Source: CAYQQJ01 sp964515945 (GTDB lineage: Bacteria > Pseudomonadota > Gammaproteobacteria > Pseudomonadales > Cellvibrionaceae). From it: DNA of 10,811 nt. The DNA lies in NCBI GenBank assembly GCA_964515945.1, contig CAZEWY010000118.1, positions 1-10,811 on the forward strand, written 5' to 3'. The notes below the pieces were generated by a model. The model saw only the letters and a list, made by a program, of their open reading frames with translations, was not told the DNA's origin and searched no databases. Below are positions 1-7,105 of the stretch, one piece after another; position 1 is the stretch's first letter; each line of letters opens with the position of its first letter. The position numbers and the translations under genes were made by a program.

Positions 1-42
1 TCCCTTTTCCCTTTTCCCTTTTCCCTTTTCCCCTTTTCCCTT
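1..42. repeat. TTTTCCC heptamer tandem tract
   Basis: Six runs of three or four C (2-4, 9-11, 16-18, 23-25, 30-33, 38-40) are separated by exactly four T, giving a period of seven with one extra C in the fifth run. The tract is pure polypyrimidine on the plus strand. On the minus strand it reads GGGAAAA repeats, which fits the usual G-quadruplex pattern of at least four G3 runs with loops of 1-7 nt. It starts at the window edge, so its true length is unknown. It lies just downstream of the DUF2750 stop codon and would be in that gene's 3' untranslated RNA. The repeat is directly visible; quadruplex formation is inferred. Confidence 0.9.
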
Positions 43-64
43 CTTTTCTTGTAGCTTGCAGCTA
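43..64 (-). repeat. Dispersed heptamer repeat, copy 1, at a stop codon
   Basis: The plus strand carries CTTTTC followed by tandem heptamers TTGTAGC and TTGCAGC, then TA. The last three bases (62-64, CTA) are the complement of the TAG stop codon of the DUF2750 gene. Read in the gene's direction, the element begins with the stop codon as TAGCTGCAAGCTACAAG. A second copy at 7084-7105 matches at 21 of 22 positions and also begins exactly at a TAG stop. No function is known to me. Confidence 0.8.
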
Positions 65-436
65 TCCAACCAGCGACGCTTCCAATTCCGACGGGCTCAC
101 AACAATGCCCTCTTCCTCTTCACTGGGAAACACCAGAATCAGAGTGCCGTCGGCTTCCATTCCCGGCAACCAGCGTTCGAGCCAGGCATCCAGCCTTATG
201 GCCTGAGGTTCACAGTCCGACCAGTCCTCCCGAACCCAGGCCCGGGCAAAGTCCGAATGTGGCCACACGGGCAGGCAGGCGTCACCTTCCGAGGAAAAGG
301 CAACCCAGCCGTCCTTATTGGCAAGACTCCAGATTTCGCCGGATGCTCCCACCTGTTCAACAAAATAGTCGTAGCGCTCTTCGGCGGACAACGCCAAGGC
401 AGCTTGATAATCTTTTTTCGAGAGGGAGAGAGCCAT
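62..436 (-). CDS. DUF2750 domain-containing protein
   Basis: This is a 124-residue, acidic, soluble protein with no signal peptide or membrane segment. It matches the DUF2750 pattern by eye: RYDYF at 21-25, GEIWSL at 33-38, LPVWPH at 55-60, WLPGMEADG at 89-97 and VVSPSEL at 112-118, spanning almost the whole chain. The family has no established biochemical role, so no function is assigned. The frame stays open upstream to 577, but family similarity starts at the internal ATG at 434-436 (MALSLSKKDY), which has a weak AAGAAG ribosome-binding site about 9 nt upstream. The stop codon is TAG and lies inside the 22-nt dispersed repeat; the G-rich heptamer tract follows. It is divergent from the CBS-domain gene and appears to be a single-gene unit. 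Confidence 0.88.
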   Translation of the reverse strand: MALSLSKKDYQAALALSAEERYDYFVEQVGASGEIWSLANKDGWVAFSSEGDACLPVWPHSDFARAWVREDWSDCEPQAIRLDAWLERWLPGMEADGTLILVFPSEEEEGIVVSPSELEASLVG

Positions 437-663
437 AATGATAACTTCTTGATCGGCGCGAAATCGGAACTCAGTCCGCCCGCGCGGGTGATAAGTGGCC
501 GCCAAGTTTACACCCCCGATGTGCGCCAGGTATAGCTGCCGGCGGTATTTAAGGGCATCCGGAACCGCACTTCCCACAACTGATCAAGCATGAATATTGC
601 CTCCAATAGAGACAGCCAAGGCAGGGGTTTTCGGGTGAAGAACCGGGTCGCAGAGCCCTCTAT

Positions 664-689
664 AAGCCCTGTACTTATGCCCTGTACCA
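664..689. repeat. Two-copy 13-bp direct repeat (GCCCTGTAC core)
   Basis: TAAGCCCTGTACT is followed directly by TATGCCCTGTACC, two tandem 13-mers that differ at two positions. They lie 100-125 bases upstream of the CBS-domain gene. A tandem spacing near one helical turn could suit a regulator binding site, but two copies can also arise by chance or slippage. No binding protein can be named. Confidence 0.4.
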
Positions 690-776
690 GGCCTGTTGCA
701 GCGGGAGGCGGAACGCAATGCAGGAAATGTATTGTCTCTTGCAACTCCTACAACCGCCGAAAAATCAATGTGACTG

Positions 777-786
777 GAGGAAGAGG
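777..786 (+). promoter_or_regulatory. Ribosome-binding site of the CBS-domain gene
   Basis: GGAGGAAGAGG-type purine-rich sequence ends two bases before the ATG at 789. The GGAGG at its left end is spaced about 7 nt from the start codon. This fixes the start against any upstream candidates. Confidence 0.75.
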
Positions 787-788
787 TT

Positions 789-1217
789 ATGCAAGTCAAA
801 GACGTGATGACTCAAGATTGTGAATATATTTTGCCCAACACCACCCTGGCGCAAGCGTCGAAAAAAATGCTCGACCGGGACTGCGGCTTTTTGCCCATAG
901 GCAATCCCGAGCAGGACAAGCTGGAAGGCGTTATCACCGACCGGGACATTGTGATTCGCGGCATTGCCAAGGGCATGGACCCGAACAGCACCAGCGTGGG
1001 ACAAATTGAAACCGGCAAGGTGCTTTACTGCTATGAGGAGGACAGCCTCGACTCCGCGATCAAGAGCATGCGCGACCAGCATGTGTATCGATTGGTGGTA
1101 GTCAGCAAGGCCAACAACAAGCGGCTGTGCGGCGTCATCACCCTGGGCGATATACTCCGCCACAATCAGGCGAAGATGGCGTCAGAAGCCGCCGAAGGCA
1201 TTACCAGGGCGGCGTGA
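789..1217 (+). CDS. CBS-domain pair (Bateman module) protein
   Basis: This 142-residue protein consists almost entirely of two CBS domains. The first covers about residues 1-62 and ends in GVITDRDIV (47-55); the second covers about 76-128 and ends in GVITLGDIL (115-123). The N-terminal VKDVMT and the internal repeat of the GVITxxDI signature are typical of stand-alone CBS pairs. Such modules bind adenine nucleotides (AMP, ATP, SAM or NAD, depending on the protein) and act as energy or ligand sensors, often on a partner enzyme. No partner domain is fused here, so ligand and target are unknown. There is no signal peptide or membrane segment, so it is cytoplasmic. The start is fixed by the strong GGAGG upstream. 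It is the only plus-strand gene in the window and converges on the hexosaminidase gene with 52 bases between the stops. Confidence 0.92.
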   Translation: MQVKDVMTQDCEYILPNTTLAQASKKMLDRDCGFLPIGNPEQDKLEGVITDRDIVIRGIAKGMDPNSTSVGQIETGKVLYCYEEDSLDSAIKSMRDQHVYRLVVVSKANNKRLCGVITLGDILRHNQAKMASEAAEGITRAA

Positions 1218-1269
1218 CGTCGGGTGGAGGCCGCCACCGGCTCCCCCGGCCATTACCTGCTCTGACAAG

Positions 1270-3918
1270 TCAGATGACTTGCAGAGTTCGTCCCCGGCGT
1301 TCGCCATCCGGTGCAACTGATCGCACTTCCACCCGGTCTCCCTCGACCTTGACCGGCCCTTGATAAGTCAGCCAGGGGCCGCCGTCAACGCGGTATTCAA
1401 TGGCGAGACCGGGGAAACTGACGTTGGCCTTGAGCAGGCCATCTTCGATTATTGCCCCGACTGTCGGCAGGCGGTAGCCGATATTGGACATATCGAGTTT
1501 GGGCATGGCCTTCAGCGCAACCGCCGTGGCGAAACCGCTCCATTCAGCGTCCCGCTGTTGTTGCATCTCGGCGGTAAAGGCATTGGTGCTGCTGCTGTAA
1601 AGGGCACCGTCATGGTTGTATGGCACCGCCCAGTCCGCCTTGTGCCAGGCGCGCTCGGCCAGGGCCAGCAGGCGTGGAAACAGCATGTACTCGACCAGTG
1701 CATCGCTGCGCAAGGTTTCGCTCCATACCTGCCCCTGAATCCCCACTATGGTGCGCCCCTCTGGCCGCGGCTGATGAACAATCAGGTCACCCTCCCGCTG
1801 CACACGATCATCGGCAACATAGGGCTGACCGAGCTGGTTGGTACGAAATTCCGCATGCACGGGCAAATTGCCCGGCATGAAATTGAAGACGTCGCGCAGA
1901 GTCGTCTCCCGGGAGCCCCAGTAGTAACCATGTTCCTTGGGGTCCGCCGCCTGGGGAAAGTCAAAATAGAGTAGGTCCGGCATCGACAGCACCATATTCC
2001 AACCGTTGCTGGCTTGATCGCGAAGCACCTTGTGCGCGCCGCTGCCGAGCAGGGTCCACAGGTTGCTCTGGACGCCCTCGGGCATGTTGGCGGGATCGAC
2101 CTCGCCCATGCCATCGCTCCAGCCGGCCGTCCTGATGCCCTTGTCCGCCAGGATCGACGCAACCCGCTCAATGAAATAGGCACCCAGATCTTCCACACTT
2201 TCAACACCGTAAGAGTTGTCGGCAATGAATGCCTTGCATGCGGGGGATTCAACCCAGGCGCCCGCGGTTTCGTCGGCGCCTATGTGGTACAGGGTCAGCG
2301 GCTGGCCGGCGGCCGCGTGTACCGCTTTCATTTCGTCCATGACCTTGTCGATGAAATTGTAGGTGGACTCCATGCAGACATTGATGGTGTTGTCCTTGTA
2401 ATACTGGATACTTTGATATTCCGTGGTGTCGTCAAAATCCGTCAGGAGATAGCGGCGAGCCTCTTCCTCCTTGCCCTGCGCCATATAGTTGCGATAGCGC
2501 GCTTCCATGGCCTTGATCACCGCGCGCGAATGCCCCGGCATGTCGAAGGACGGAATCACCTGAATATTGCGTGCCGCTGCCGCGCGCAGTATCTGCTGGT
2601 AGTCTTCAAGCGTGTAATAGCCATCGACCTGGGTATTGCCATGAGGCCCGCTGCCCAATTGAGGTAACAGACAGCGGCTTTCGCTGGGGTCATGGCAGCG
2701 TTTGCTGCCGATATCCGTCAACTCCGGCAGCCCTTTCACCTCCAGGCGCCAGCCTTCGTCGTCCCCCAGATGCAGATGCAACTTGTTGAGTTTATAGGCG
2801 GCCATCTGGTCCAGAATTTTCAGCAGGAGTTCTTTGCTGTGAAAGTTTCTGGCGACATCGATCAACAATCCCCGGAAGCCGTAGCGGGGATGATCAATAA
2901 CCGTCATCGCGGGAACCTGCGTTTCGCCAGGCACAATCAGCGCCGCAACCGACTGCAAAGCATAGAGGGCACCAGCGGTATCGGCGGCCCTGACGGTGAC
3001 GCCCGCGTCGGTGATCTGCAATCGGTAGGATTCCGCTGCGGCTTCCGGATTTTCTTCGCCTGGATTTTCTTCGACACTGACGGATACCGGCACGCCCTGT
3101 TGCTGCTGGTGAACATTGAGCAGTTCCAGGCGCGAGATGGCCGGTTGCAGGGCTGCCCGGTCAATGCCGTGCAACTGCAGGCTGATGCCGTGGGAAAGGT
3201 CCAGACTGCCCTCGGCTGGCAGAACCTTGAAAGGCGTGGGGATGATCATCGAATCCAGGTTCGCGGCATCGAGGGTTGTGCCGGCGTTGTCCTCGTATAG
3301 GCGACGGCTGGTTGCCCATTGGGTCAGGTCCTGGGGATGGCTTTTGAACTGTTCAGGATCCGTCAGGGGTTCGACGTAAGGCCGCACCTCCATGCCGGTT
3401 TCCGGATCCTTGCGCACCTGGGTGCTGGCAATAATGACCGGCTTCAGACCTTCCGCCACCACATAATAGTTGGGCATGAGTTTGGGTTCGTTCAGCACCA
3501 GTCCACCGCCAACAATGCCAACAACTTTGGTCTCACCTTTTTTGAACCCGCTGAACTCCGCGGTGGGTGAAAGGCGATGCAAATCGCCATTCAGGTGCTC
3601 AATCACAAATTCGTCATTCCATGAGCTGATCACCGGGTCCACTTGGCTGAAATAGATACTCCACCCGGTGGCTTGGAGAGGCTCTGATGCGCGCAGGCTG
3701 AGTTCGGCGATATAACAGGGGCTGGAGTCCCGGGAGTTGCCACAGTGACCCTCGGGGTGGTTCTCGACGAGATCATAGGTCACAGCCAGATGATCGGCGA
3801 ATTTTTGCAACCCGGCCTGGTCAATGGCGGGCAACATGGTCACCGAATCATCGGAGCCACTACAGCCCATCAATGCCGTCAGCAGCACGGCGGCTAAAAA
3901 GGATCGGGGGATTAACAT
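1270..3918 (-). CDS. Family GH20 beta-N-acetylhexosaminidase (chitobiase), lipoprotein
   Basis: This 882-residue enzyme hydrolyses terminal beta-linked GlcNAc from chitobiose and chitin oligosaccharides, probably at the outer membrane or in the periplasm. The N-terminus is a lipoprotein signal: a hydrophobic stretch and then LMGC, with the lipidated Cys at 19. The domain order fits Serratia-type chitobiase: an N-terminal carbohydrate-binding domain (about 35-170), a GH20b-like domain (about 225-340), the catalytic TIM barrel (about 346-760) starting YGFRGLLIDVARNFH, and a C-terminal domain (about 808-882). The catalytic Asp-Glu pair is D549-E550 in HIGADE; LHLHLGDDEGWRLE (380-393) and the WSDG loop near 600 line the active site. 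Length is close to the 885 of the Serratia enzyme. The frame can begin at TTG (3922-3924), but GGAG directly abuts that codon, whereas it sits 6 nt from the ATG at 3916-3918, so ATG is chosen. The gene stands alone, with a LacI-type palindrome upstream. Confidence 0.95.
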   Translation of the reverse strand: MLIPRSFLAAVLLTALMGCSGSDDSVTMLPAIDQAGLQKFADHLAVTYDLVENHPEGHCGNSRDSSPCYIAELSLRASEPLQATGWSIYFSQVDPVISSWNDEFVIEHLNGDLHRLSPTAEFSGFKKGETKVVGIVGGGLVLNEPKLMPNYYVVAEGLKPVIIASTQVRKDPETGMEVRPYVEPLTDPEQFKSHPQDLTQWATSRRLYEDNAGTTLDAANLDSMIIPTPFKVLPAEGSLDLSHGISLQLHGIDRAALQPAISRLELLNVHQQQQGVPVSVSVEENPGEENPEAAAESYRLQITDAGVTVRAADTAGALYALQSVAALIVPGETQVPAMTVIDHPRYGFRGLLIDVARNFHSKELLLKILDQMAAYKLNKLHLHLGDDEGWRLEVKGLPELTDIGSKRCHDPSESRCLLPQLGSGPHGNTQVDGYYTLEDYQQILRAAAARNIQVIPSFDMPGHSRAVIKAMEARYRNYMAQGKEEEARRYLLTDFDDTTEYQSIQYYKDNTINVCMESTYNFIDKVMDEMKAVHAAAGQPLTLYHIGADETAGAWVESPACKAFIADNSYGVESVEDLGAYFIERVASILADKGIRTAGWSDGMGEVDPANMPEGVQSNLWTLLGSGAHKVLRDQASNGWNMVLSMPDLLYFDFPQAADPKEHGYYWGSRETTLRDVFNFMPGNLPVHAEFRTNQLGQPYVADDRVQREGDLIVHQPRPEGRTIVGIQGQVWSETLRSDALVEYMLFPRLLALAERAWHKADWAVPYNHDGALYSSSTNAFTAEMQQQRDAEWSGFATAVALKAMPKLDMSNIGYRLPTVGAIIEDGLLKANVSFPGLAIEYRVDGGPWLTYQGPVKVEGDRVEVRSVAPDGERRGRTLQVI

Positions 3919-3982
3919 CGACAACTCCAGCAGTAATTTTTATCTTTGGTGACGGCAGGCGCCCGGGGTTTTCCGGCAAAAC

Positions 3983-3994
3983 GACAGCGCTGTC
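3983..3994. promoter_or_regulatory. Candidate LacI-family (NagR-like) operator
   Basis: GACAGCGCTGTC is a perfect 12-bp palindrome 65-76 bases upstream of the hexosaminidase ATG. On the minus strand it reads ATTGACAGCGCTGTCG, so one side extends to TTGACA. The AGCGCT centre with its CG dyad is typical of LacI-family operators. From memory it resembles the NagR sites described for chitin/GlcNAc genes in Shewanella and related gammaproteobacteria. The palindrome is seen directly; the regulator assignment is inferred from the gene it precedes. No regulator gene is in this window. Confidence 0.5.
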
Positions 3995-4034
3995 AATCCG
4001 CCGGGCGGCATATGGTCGGCAGGACTCAGGCGGG

Positions 4035-4064
4035 TTTATATCACAAACATGGAACAGGTACCAA
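4035..4064 (-). promoter_or_regulatory. Possible sigma-70 promoter of the hexosaminidase gene
   Basis: On the minus strand TTGGTA (4059-4064) is followed after 18 nt by TATAAA (4035-4040). Transcription would begin near 4027, placing the palindromic operator about 30-45 nt downstream of the start, a position where a repressor would block elongation. An alternative is the TTGACA inside the operator itself, but it has no good -10 box at 17 nt. The call rests on hexamer matching only. Confidence 0.35.
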
Positions 4065-4067
4065 CGG

Positions 4068-4091
4068 CGGCGGAGCCGAGCGGGCTCGCCG
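4068..4091 (-). terminator. GC-rich hairpin downstream of acnA
   Basis: GAGCC (4073-4077) pairs with GGCTC (4083-4087) around a 5-nt loop, and the stem continues with four more GC pairs (4068-4071 with 4088-4091) past one bulged G. The hairpin lies about 25-48 nt past the acnA stop codon. No U-tract follows it in the acnA direction, so it is not a standard intrinsic terminator; it may be a transcript end stabiliser or a weak terminator. Confidence 0.3.
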
Positions 4092-4115
4092 GCCAGGGCA
4101 TCTTGTCAGCGCGTC

Positions 4116-6857
4116 CTAGCGCTTTGCCAGGCTGCGCAGCACATAATGCAAGATGCCGCCGTGGCGGTAGTAATCCCATTCGACGGCAGTATCTATGCGC
4201 ACCTTGACGGAAAATTTGCTCTCGGTGCCATCACCCTTCCGCGCATAGACGCCGATGGTTTCCGGCTCGCCTTCGATGGCGTCAAACGAGAATGTCTCCT
4301 CCCCGGTGAGCCCCAGGCTTTCAGCGCTGTCACCCGGCAGATATTGCAAGGGCAATATGCCGAAACCCACCAGATTGGAGCGGTGTATGCGCTCATAGCT
4401 TTCCGCGATGACCGCCCGCACCCCCAGCAGGTTGGTGCCTTTGGCCGCCCAGTCCCTGGAGGAGCCGGTGCCGTATTCCTCGCCGGCAAGCACCACCAGG
4501 GGTACCTTGTCCCGCTGGTAGCGCATGGCGGCGTCGAAAATAGTCATCTGTTCGCCACTGGGGTAGTGGGTCGTCCAACTGCCTTCGGTGCCTGGCGCCA
4601 ACTGGTTGCGCAGGCGCACGTTGGCGAAGGTGCCGCGCAGCATCACTTCGTGATTGCCGCGTCGGGACCCGTAGCTGTTGAAGTCGTGGGGTTCAATACC
4701 CAACTCCTGCAAGTATTTGCCGGCGGGGCTGTCCGGCTTGATGGCGCCGGCGGGGGAAATGTGATCGGTGGTGATGGAATCGCCGACCTTGACCAGGCAA
4801 CGGGCATCGACGGTCGCCTTGATCTCCGGCAGCGCCATGGTCATGCCATCGAAGTATGGCGGTTTGCGCACATAGGAGGATTCCGGCCAGGAGTAGATCT
4901 TGTCCTCCGGCACCGGCAGTTCCCGCCAGGCCGGTGTGCCGGCAAAGACATCGGCGTATTTTTCCCGGTACATTTTTGAGGAGATGGTGCGGGTAACCAG
5001 GTCTGAAATCTCTCTGCGCGACGGCCAGATATCCGAAAGATAGACCGGTTTGCCATCGGCATCTTCACCGAGGGGGTCGCGGGTCAAATCGATTGTCATA
5101 CTGCCGGCCAGCGCATAGGCCACCACCAGGGGCGGCGAAGCCAGGTAGTTGGTACGCACGTCCTGATGAATGCGCCCTTCGAAATTGCGGTTGCCGGAAA
5201 GCACGGAGGATACCGTCAGATCTCCCGCGCGAACGGCATCCTGAATGGGCGTGGGCAAAGGTCCCGAATTGCCGATGCAGGTCGTGCAGCCGAAGCCGAC
5301 GATATTGAACCCCAGGTCCTGTAAGGGCTCCAGCAAACCCGCGTCCTGCAGATAGGCGGGCACCACTTGCGAGCCCGGCGCCAGGGACGTCTTCACCCAG
5401 GGTTTGACCTTGAGGCCTTTATCCCGCGCCTTTTTCGCCACCAGTCCAGCGGCCATCATGACATCGGGATTGGAGGTATTGGTGCAACTGGTAATGGCGG
5501 CAATAACAATGTCCCCGTGACGCAGCAGGCGCTGCTCACCATCCATTTCATATTCGACCGCGCCCTGCTCGTGAAGGTTGATATTATTTACGGACGTCTG
5601 CCCGCCTTCACTGCTGAACCTGTCCTGCTGGTCGGACGCCAGCTTGACCTCCTGCTGTTGCAGTTGTTCTTCCAATAACTGGTGGAAAGCCTGCTTGGCC
5701 TCGGCCAGAGGCACGCGGTCCTGAGGGCGTTTGGGGCCGGCCAGGCTGGGTACCACGTCACCCAGGTCGAGCTCCAGCCGATCACTGTATTCCGCTTCGG
5801 CGGCGCCAGTTTCACGCCATAATCCCTGAGCCTTGGCGTAGGCTTCCACCAGAGCAATGGTATTTTCATCCCGACCGGACAATTGCAGGTAACGGATGGT
5901 TTCCTTGTCAATGGGGAAAATGCCGCAGGTGGCACCGTATTCGGGTGACATGTTGCCAATGGTGGCGCGATCCGCCAGAGGCAGGTTGTCCAAGCCATCA
6001 CCGTAGAACTCCACGAATTTGCCCACCACACCCTTGCGCCGCAGCATTTGCGTGACTGTCAGCACCAGATCCGTGGCGGTTGCACCATCCGGCATTTGTC
6101 CGGTGAACTTGAAGCCGACCACTTGCGGAATCAGCATGGTGATCGCCTGACCGAGCATGGCGGCTTCCGCTTCTATGCCGCCGACCCCCCAGCCGAGTAC
6201 GCCGAGGCCGTTGATCATGGTGGTATGGGAATCGGTGCCGACGAGGGTATCCGGCAGCGCCAGCTTCGCGCCATCCACTTCCTGCACCATGACCACATCA
6301 GCCAGATACTCCAGATTGACCTGGTGCACTATGCCGGTGCCCGGCGGAACCACGCGAAAGTTGGAAAAGGCTTTCTGCCCCCAACGCAGAAACTGGTAGC
6401 GCTCCCTGTTGCGCTCGAACTCCTTGTCGGTATTCTTTTTCAGGGCATCCGCGGAACCGAAATAATCCACCATAACCGAGTGGTCGATGACCAGGTCCAC
6501 GGCACTGATGGGGTTGATCAGGGCGGGATTTCCCTTCAGGTCCTGCATGGCGGCGCGCATGGCCGCCAGGTCCACCACTGCGGGCACACCGGTAAAATCC
6601 TGCAGCACCACCCGCGCCGGCGTAAATCCGACCTGATAGTTGGACTCCTGTTTCGGCTGCCAGCTACAGAGAGCGTCCACGTCATCGACGGTGACATTTT
6701 TCCCGTCTTCCTTGCGCAGCAGGTTTTCCAGCAGGATTTTGAGAGCGTAGGGGAGTCGTTCCAGAGAGTAGTCTTTTGCCAGAGCTTGGAGGTTGTAATA
6801 CTTGTAAGTTTCACCACCCACTTGCAATTCATTCAACGCGTTAAAACTGTTGCTCAT
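4116..6857 (-). CDS. acnA: Aconitate hydratase AcnA
   Basis: This 913-residue cytoplasmic [4Fe-4S] enzyme interconverts citrate and isocitrate through cis-aconitate in the TCA and glyoxylate cycles. The three cluster ligands are visible: C458 in SCTNTSNP, and C524 and C527 in GFGCTTCIGNSG. Other family signatures are GTDSHTTMINGLGVLGWGVGG (207 onward), the active-site GSSRDWAAKG (798-807) in the C-terminal swivel domain and ERIHRSNLVGFGILPL (822-837). The layout (N-terminal three-domain core, then swivel) and length match the AcnA/IRP1 group (E. coli AcnA is 891 residues), not AcnB. The frame is open to 6935, but family similarity starts at MSNSFNALNE, and GGAGG sits 8 nt upstream of that ATG, deciding the start. 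It lies 245 nt downstream of cobO on the same strand, far enough to have its own promoter. All key residues are present; no truncation or frameshift was seen. Confidence 0.97.
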   Translation of the reverse strand: MSNSFNALNELQVGGETYKYYNLQALAKDYSLERLPYALKILLENLLRKEDGKNVTVDDVDALCSWQPKQESNYQVGFTPARVVLQDFTGVPAVVDLAAMRAAMQDLKGNPALINPISAVDLVIDHSVMVDYFGSADALKKNTDKEFERNRERYQFLRWGQKAFSNFRVVPPGTGIVHQVNLEYLADVVMVQEVDGAKLALPDTLVGTDSHTTMINGLGVLGWGVGGIEAEAAMLGQAITMLIPQVVGFKFTGQMPDGATATDLVLTVTQMLRRKGVVGKFVEFYGDGLDNLPLADRATIGNMSPEYGATCGIFPIDKETIRYLQLSGRDENTIALVEAYAKAQGLWRETGAAEAEYSDRLELDLGDVVPSLAGPKRPQDRVPLAEAKQAFHQLLEEQLQQQEVKLASDQQDRFSSEGGQTSVNNINLHEQGAVEYEMDGEQRLLRHGDIVIAAITSCTNTSNPDVMMAAGLVAKKARDKGLKVKPWVKTSLAPGSQVVPAYLQDAGLLEPLQDLGFNIVGFGCTTCIGNSGPLPTPIQDAVRAGDLTVSSVLSGNRNFEGRIHQDVRTNYLASPPLVVAYALAGSMTIDLTRDPLGEDADGKPVYLSDIWPSRREISDLVTRTISSKMYREKYADVFAGTPAWRELPVPEDKIYSWPESSYVRKPPYFDGMTMALPEIKATVDARCLVKVGDSITTDHISPAGAIKPDSPAGKYLQELGIEPHDFNSYGSRRGNHEVMLRGTFANVRLRNQLAPGTEGSWTTHYPSGEQMTIFDAAMRYQRDKVPLVVLAGEEYGTGSSRDWAAKGTNLLGVRAVIAESYERIHRSNLVGFGILPLQYLPGDSAESLGLTGEETFSFDAIEGEPETIGVYARKGDGTESKFSVKVRIDTAVEWDYYRHGGILHYVLRSLAKR

Positions 6858-6950
6858 GATAAGTGCCTCCTGTTTGATGCCACTTCCCCTGCGCCGGCTG
6901 GTGATGCCTGCCAAACCCGGCCATTCGTTAGCCATGGGACAGAGTGTACA

Positions 6951-6978
6951 CCCTGATAGATTATGTTTTCTATCCGGG
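6951..6978. promoter_or_regulatory. Inverted repeat upstream of acnA
   Basis: CCCTGATAGA and TCTATCCGGG form 10-base arms with nine complementary pairs (one T/C mismatch) around an 8-nt loop. The dyad centre is about 107 bases upstream of the acnA ATG. It could be an operator in the acnA promoter region or a hairpin in the RNA. It does not look like a terminator for cobO because no U-tract follows. No known operator consensus was recognised. Confidence 0.4.
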
Positions 6979-7083
6979 AGGCAGAAGATGTTGGCAGGTT
7001 AGACGGCAACAGAAACGAGCGAATTCAAGATTAAAGCAAAAACAAGACCCGGTTGATGTTGACTGCTTCGGTGACGCTTTAGA

Positions 7084-7105
7084 CTTTTCTTGTAGCTTGT
7101 AGCTA
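7084..7105 (-). repeat. Dispersed heptamer repeat, copy 2, at a stop codon
   Basis: This is the second copy of the 22-nt element seen at 43-64, differing at one base (TTGTAGC in both heptamers here, TTGCAGC in the second heptamer there). Its last three bases (7103-7105) are again the complement of the TAG stop codon, here of cobO. In the gene's direction it reads TAGCTACAAGCTACAAG. The flanks on both sides differ from copy 1, so the shared block is sharply bounded. Confidence 0.8.

Larger units (their letters stand above)
437..788. other. Divergent intergenic region, 352 bases
   Basis: This separates the DUF2750 gene from the divergent CBS-domain gene and should hold both promoters, but no convincing -35/-10 pair was found on either strand. 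Two near-identical 13-mers lie at 664-676 and 677-689, sharing GCCCTGTAC (666-674 and 679-687), and a looser CCTGT follows at 692-696. A perfect 10-bp palindrome, CCCGCGCGGG, is at 479-488. The ribosome-binding site of the CBS gene closes the region. No believable gene was seen here; open frames over it are start extensions or antisense readings. Confidence 0.5.

Noticed and set aside
437..577. N-terminal 47-residue extension of the DUF2750 protein, and the 78-residue extension seen in overlapping frames
   Set aside because: The DUF2750 similarity begins at the internal methionine; the extension has no recognisable features.
1218..1269. Possible bidirectional terminator between the CBS-domain and hexosaminidase genes (GGTGG 1223-1227 with CCACC 1234-1238)
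   Set aside because: The stem is only 5 bp and there is no T-run on either strand; GC-rich sequence gives such stems by chance.
3873..4979. A 368-residue plus-strand frame opposite acnA, and a 302-residue one at 6048-6956
   Set aside because: Both are antisense shadows of the GC-rich acnA gene, which has all aconitase active-site and cluster residues in the minus-strand frame.
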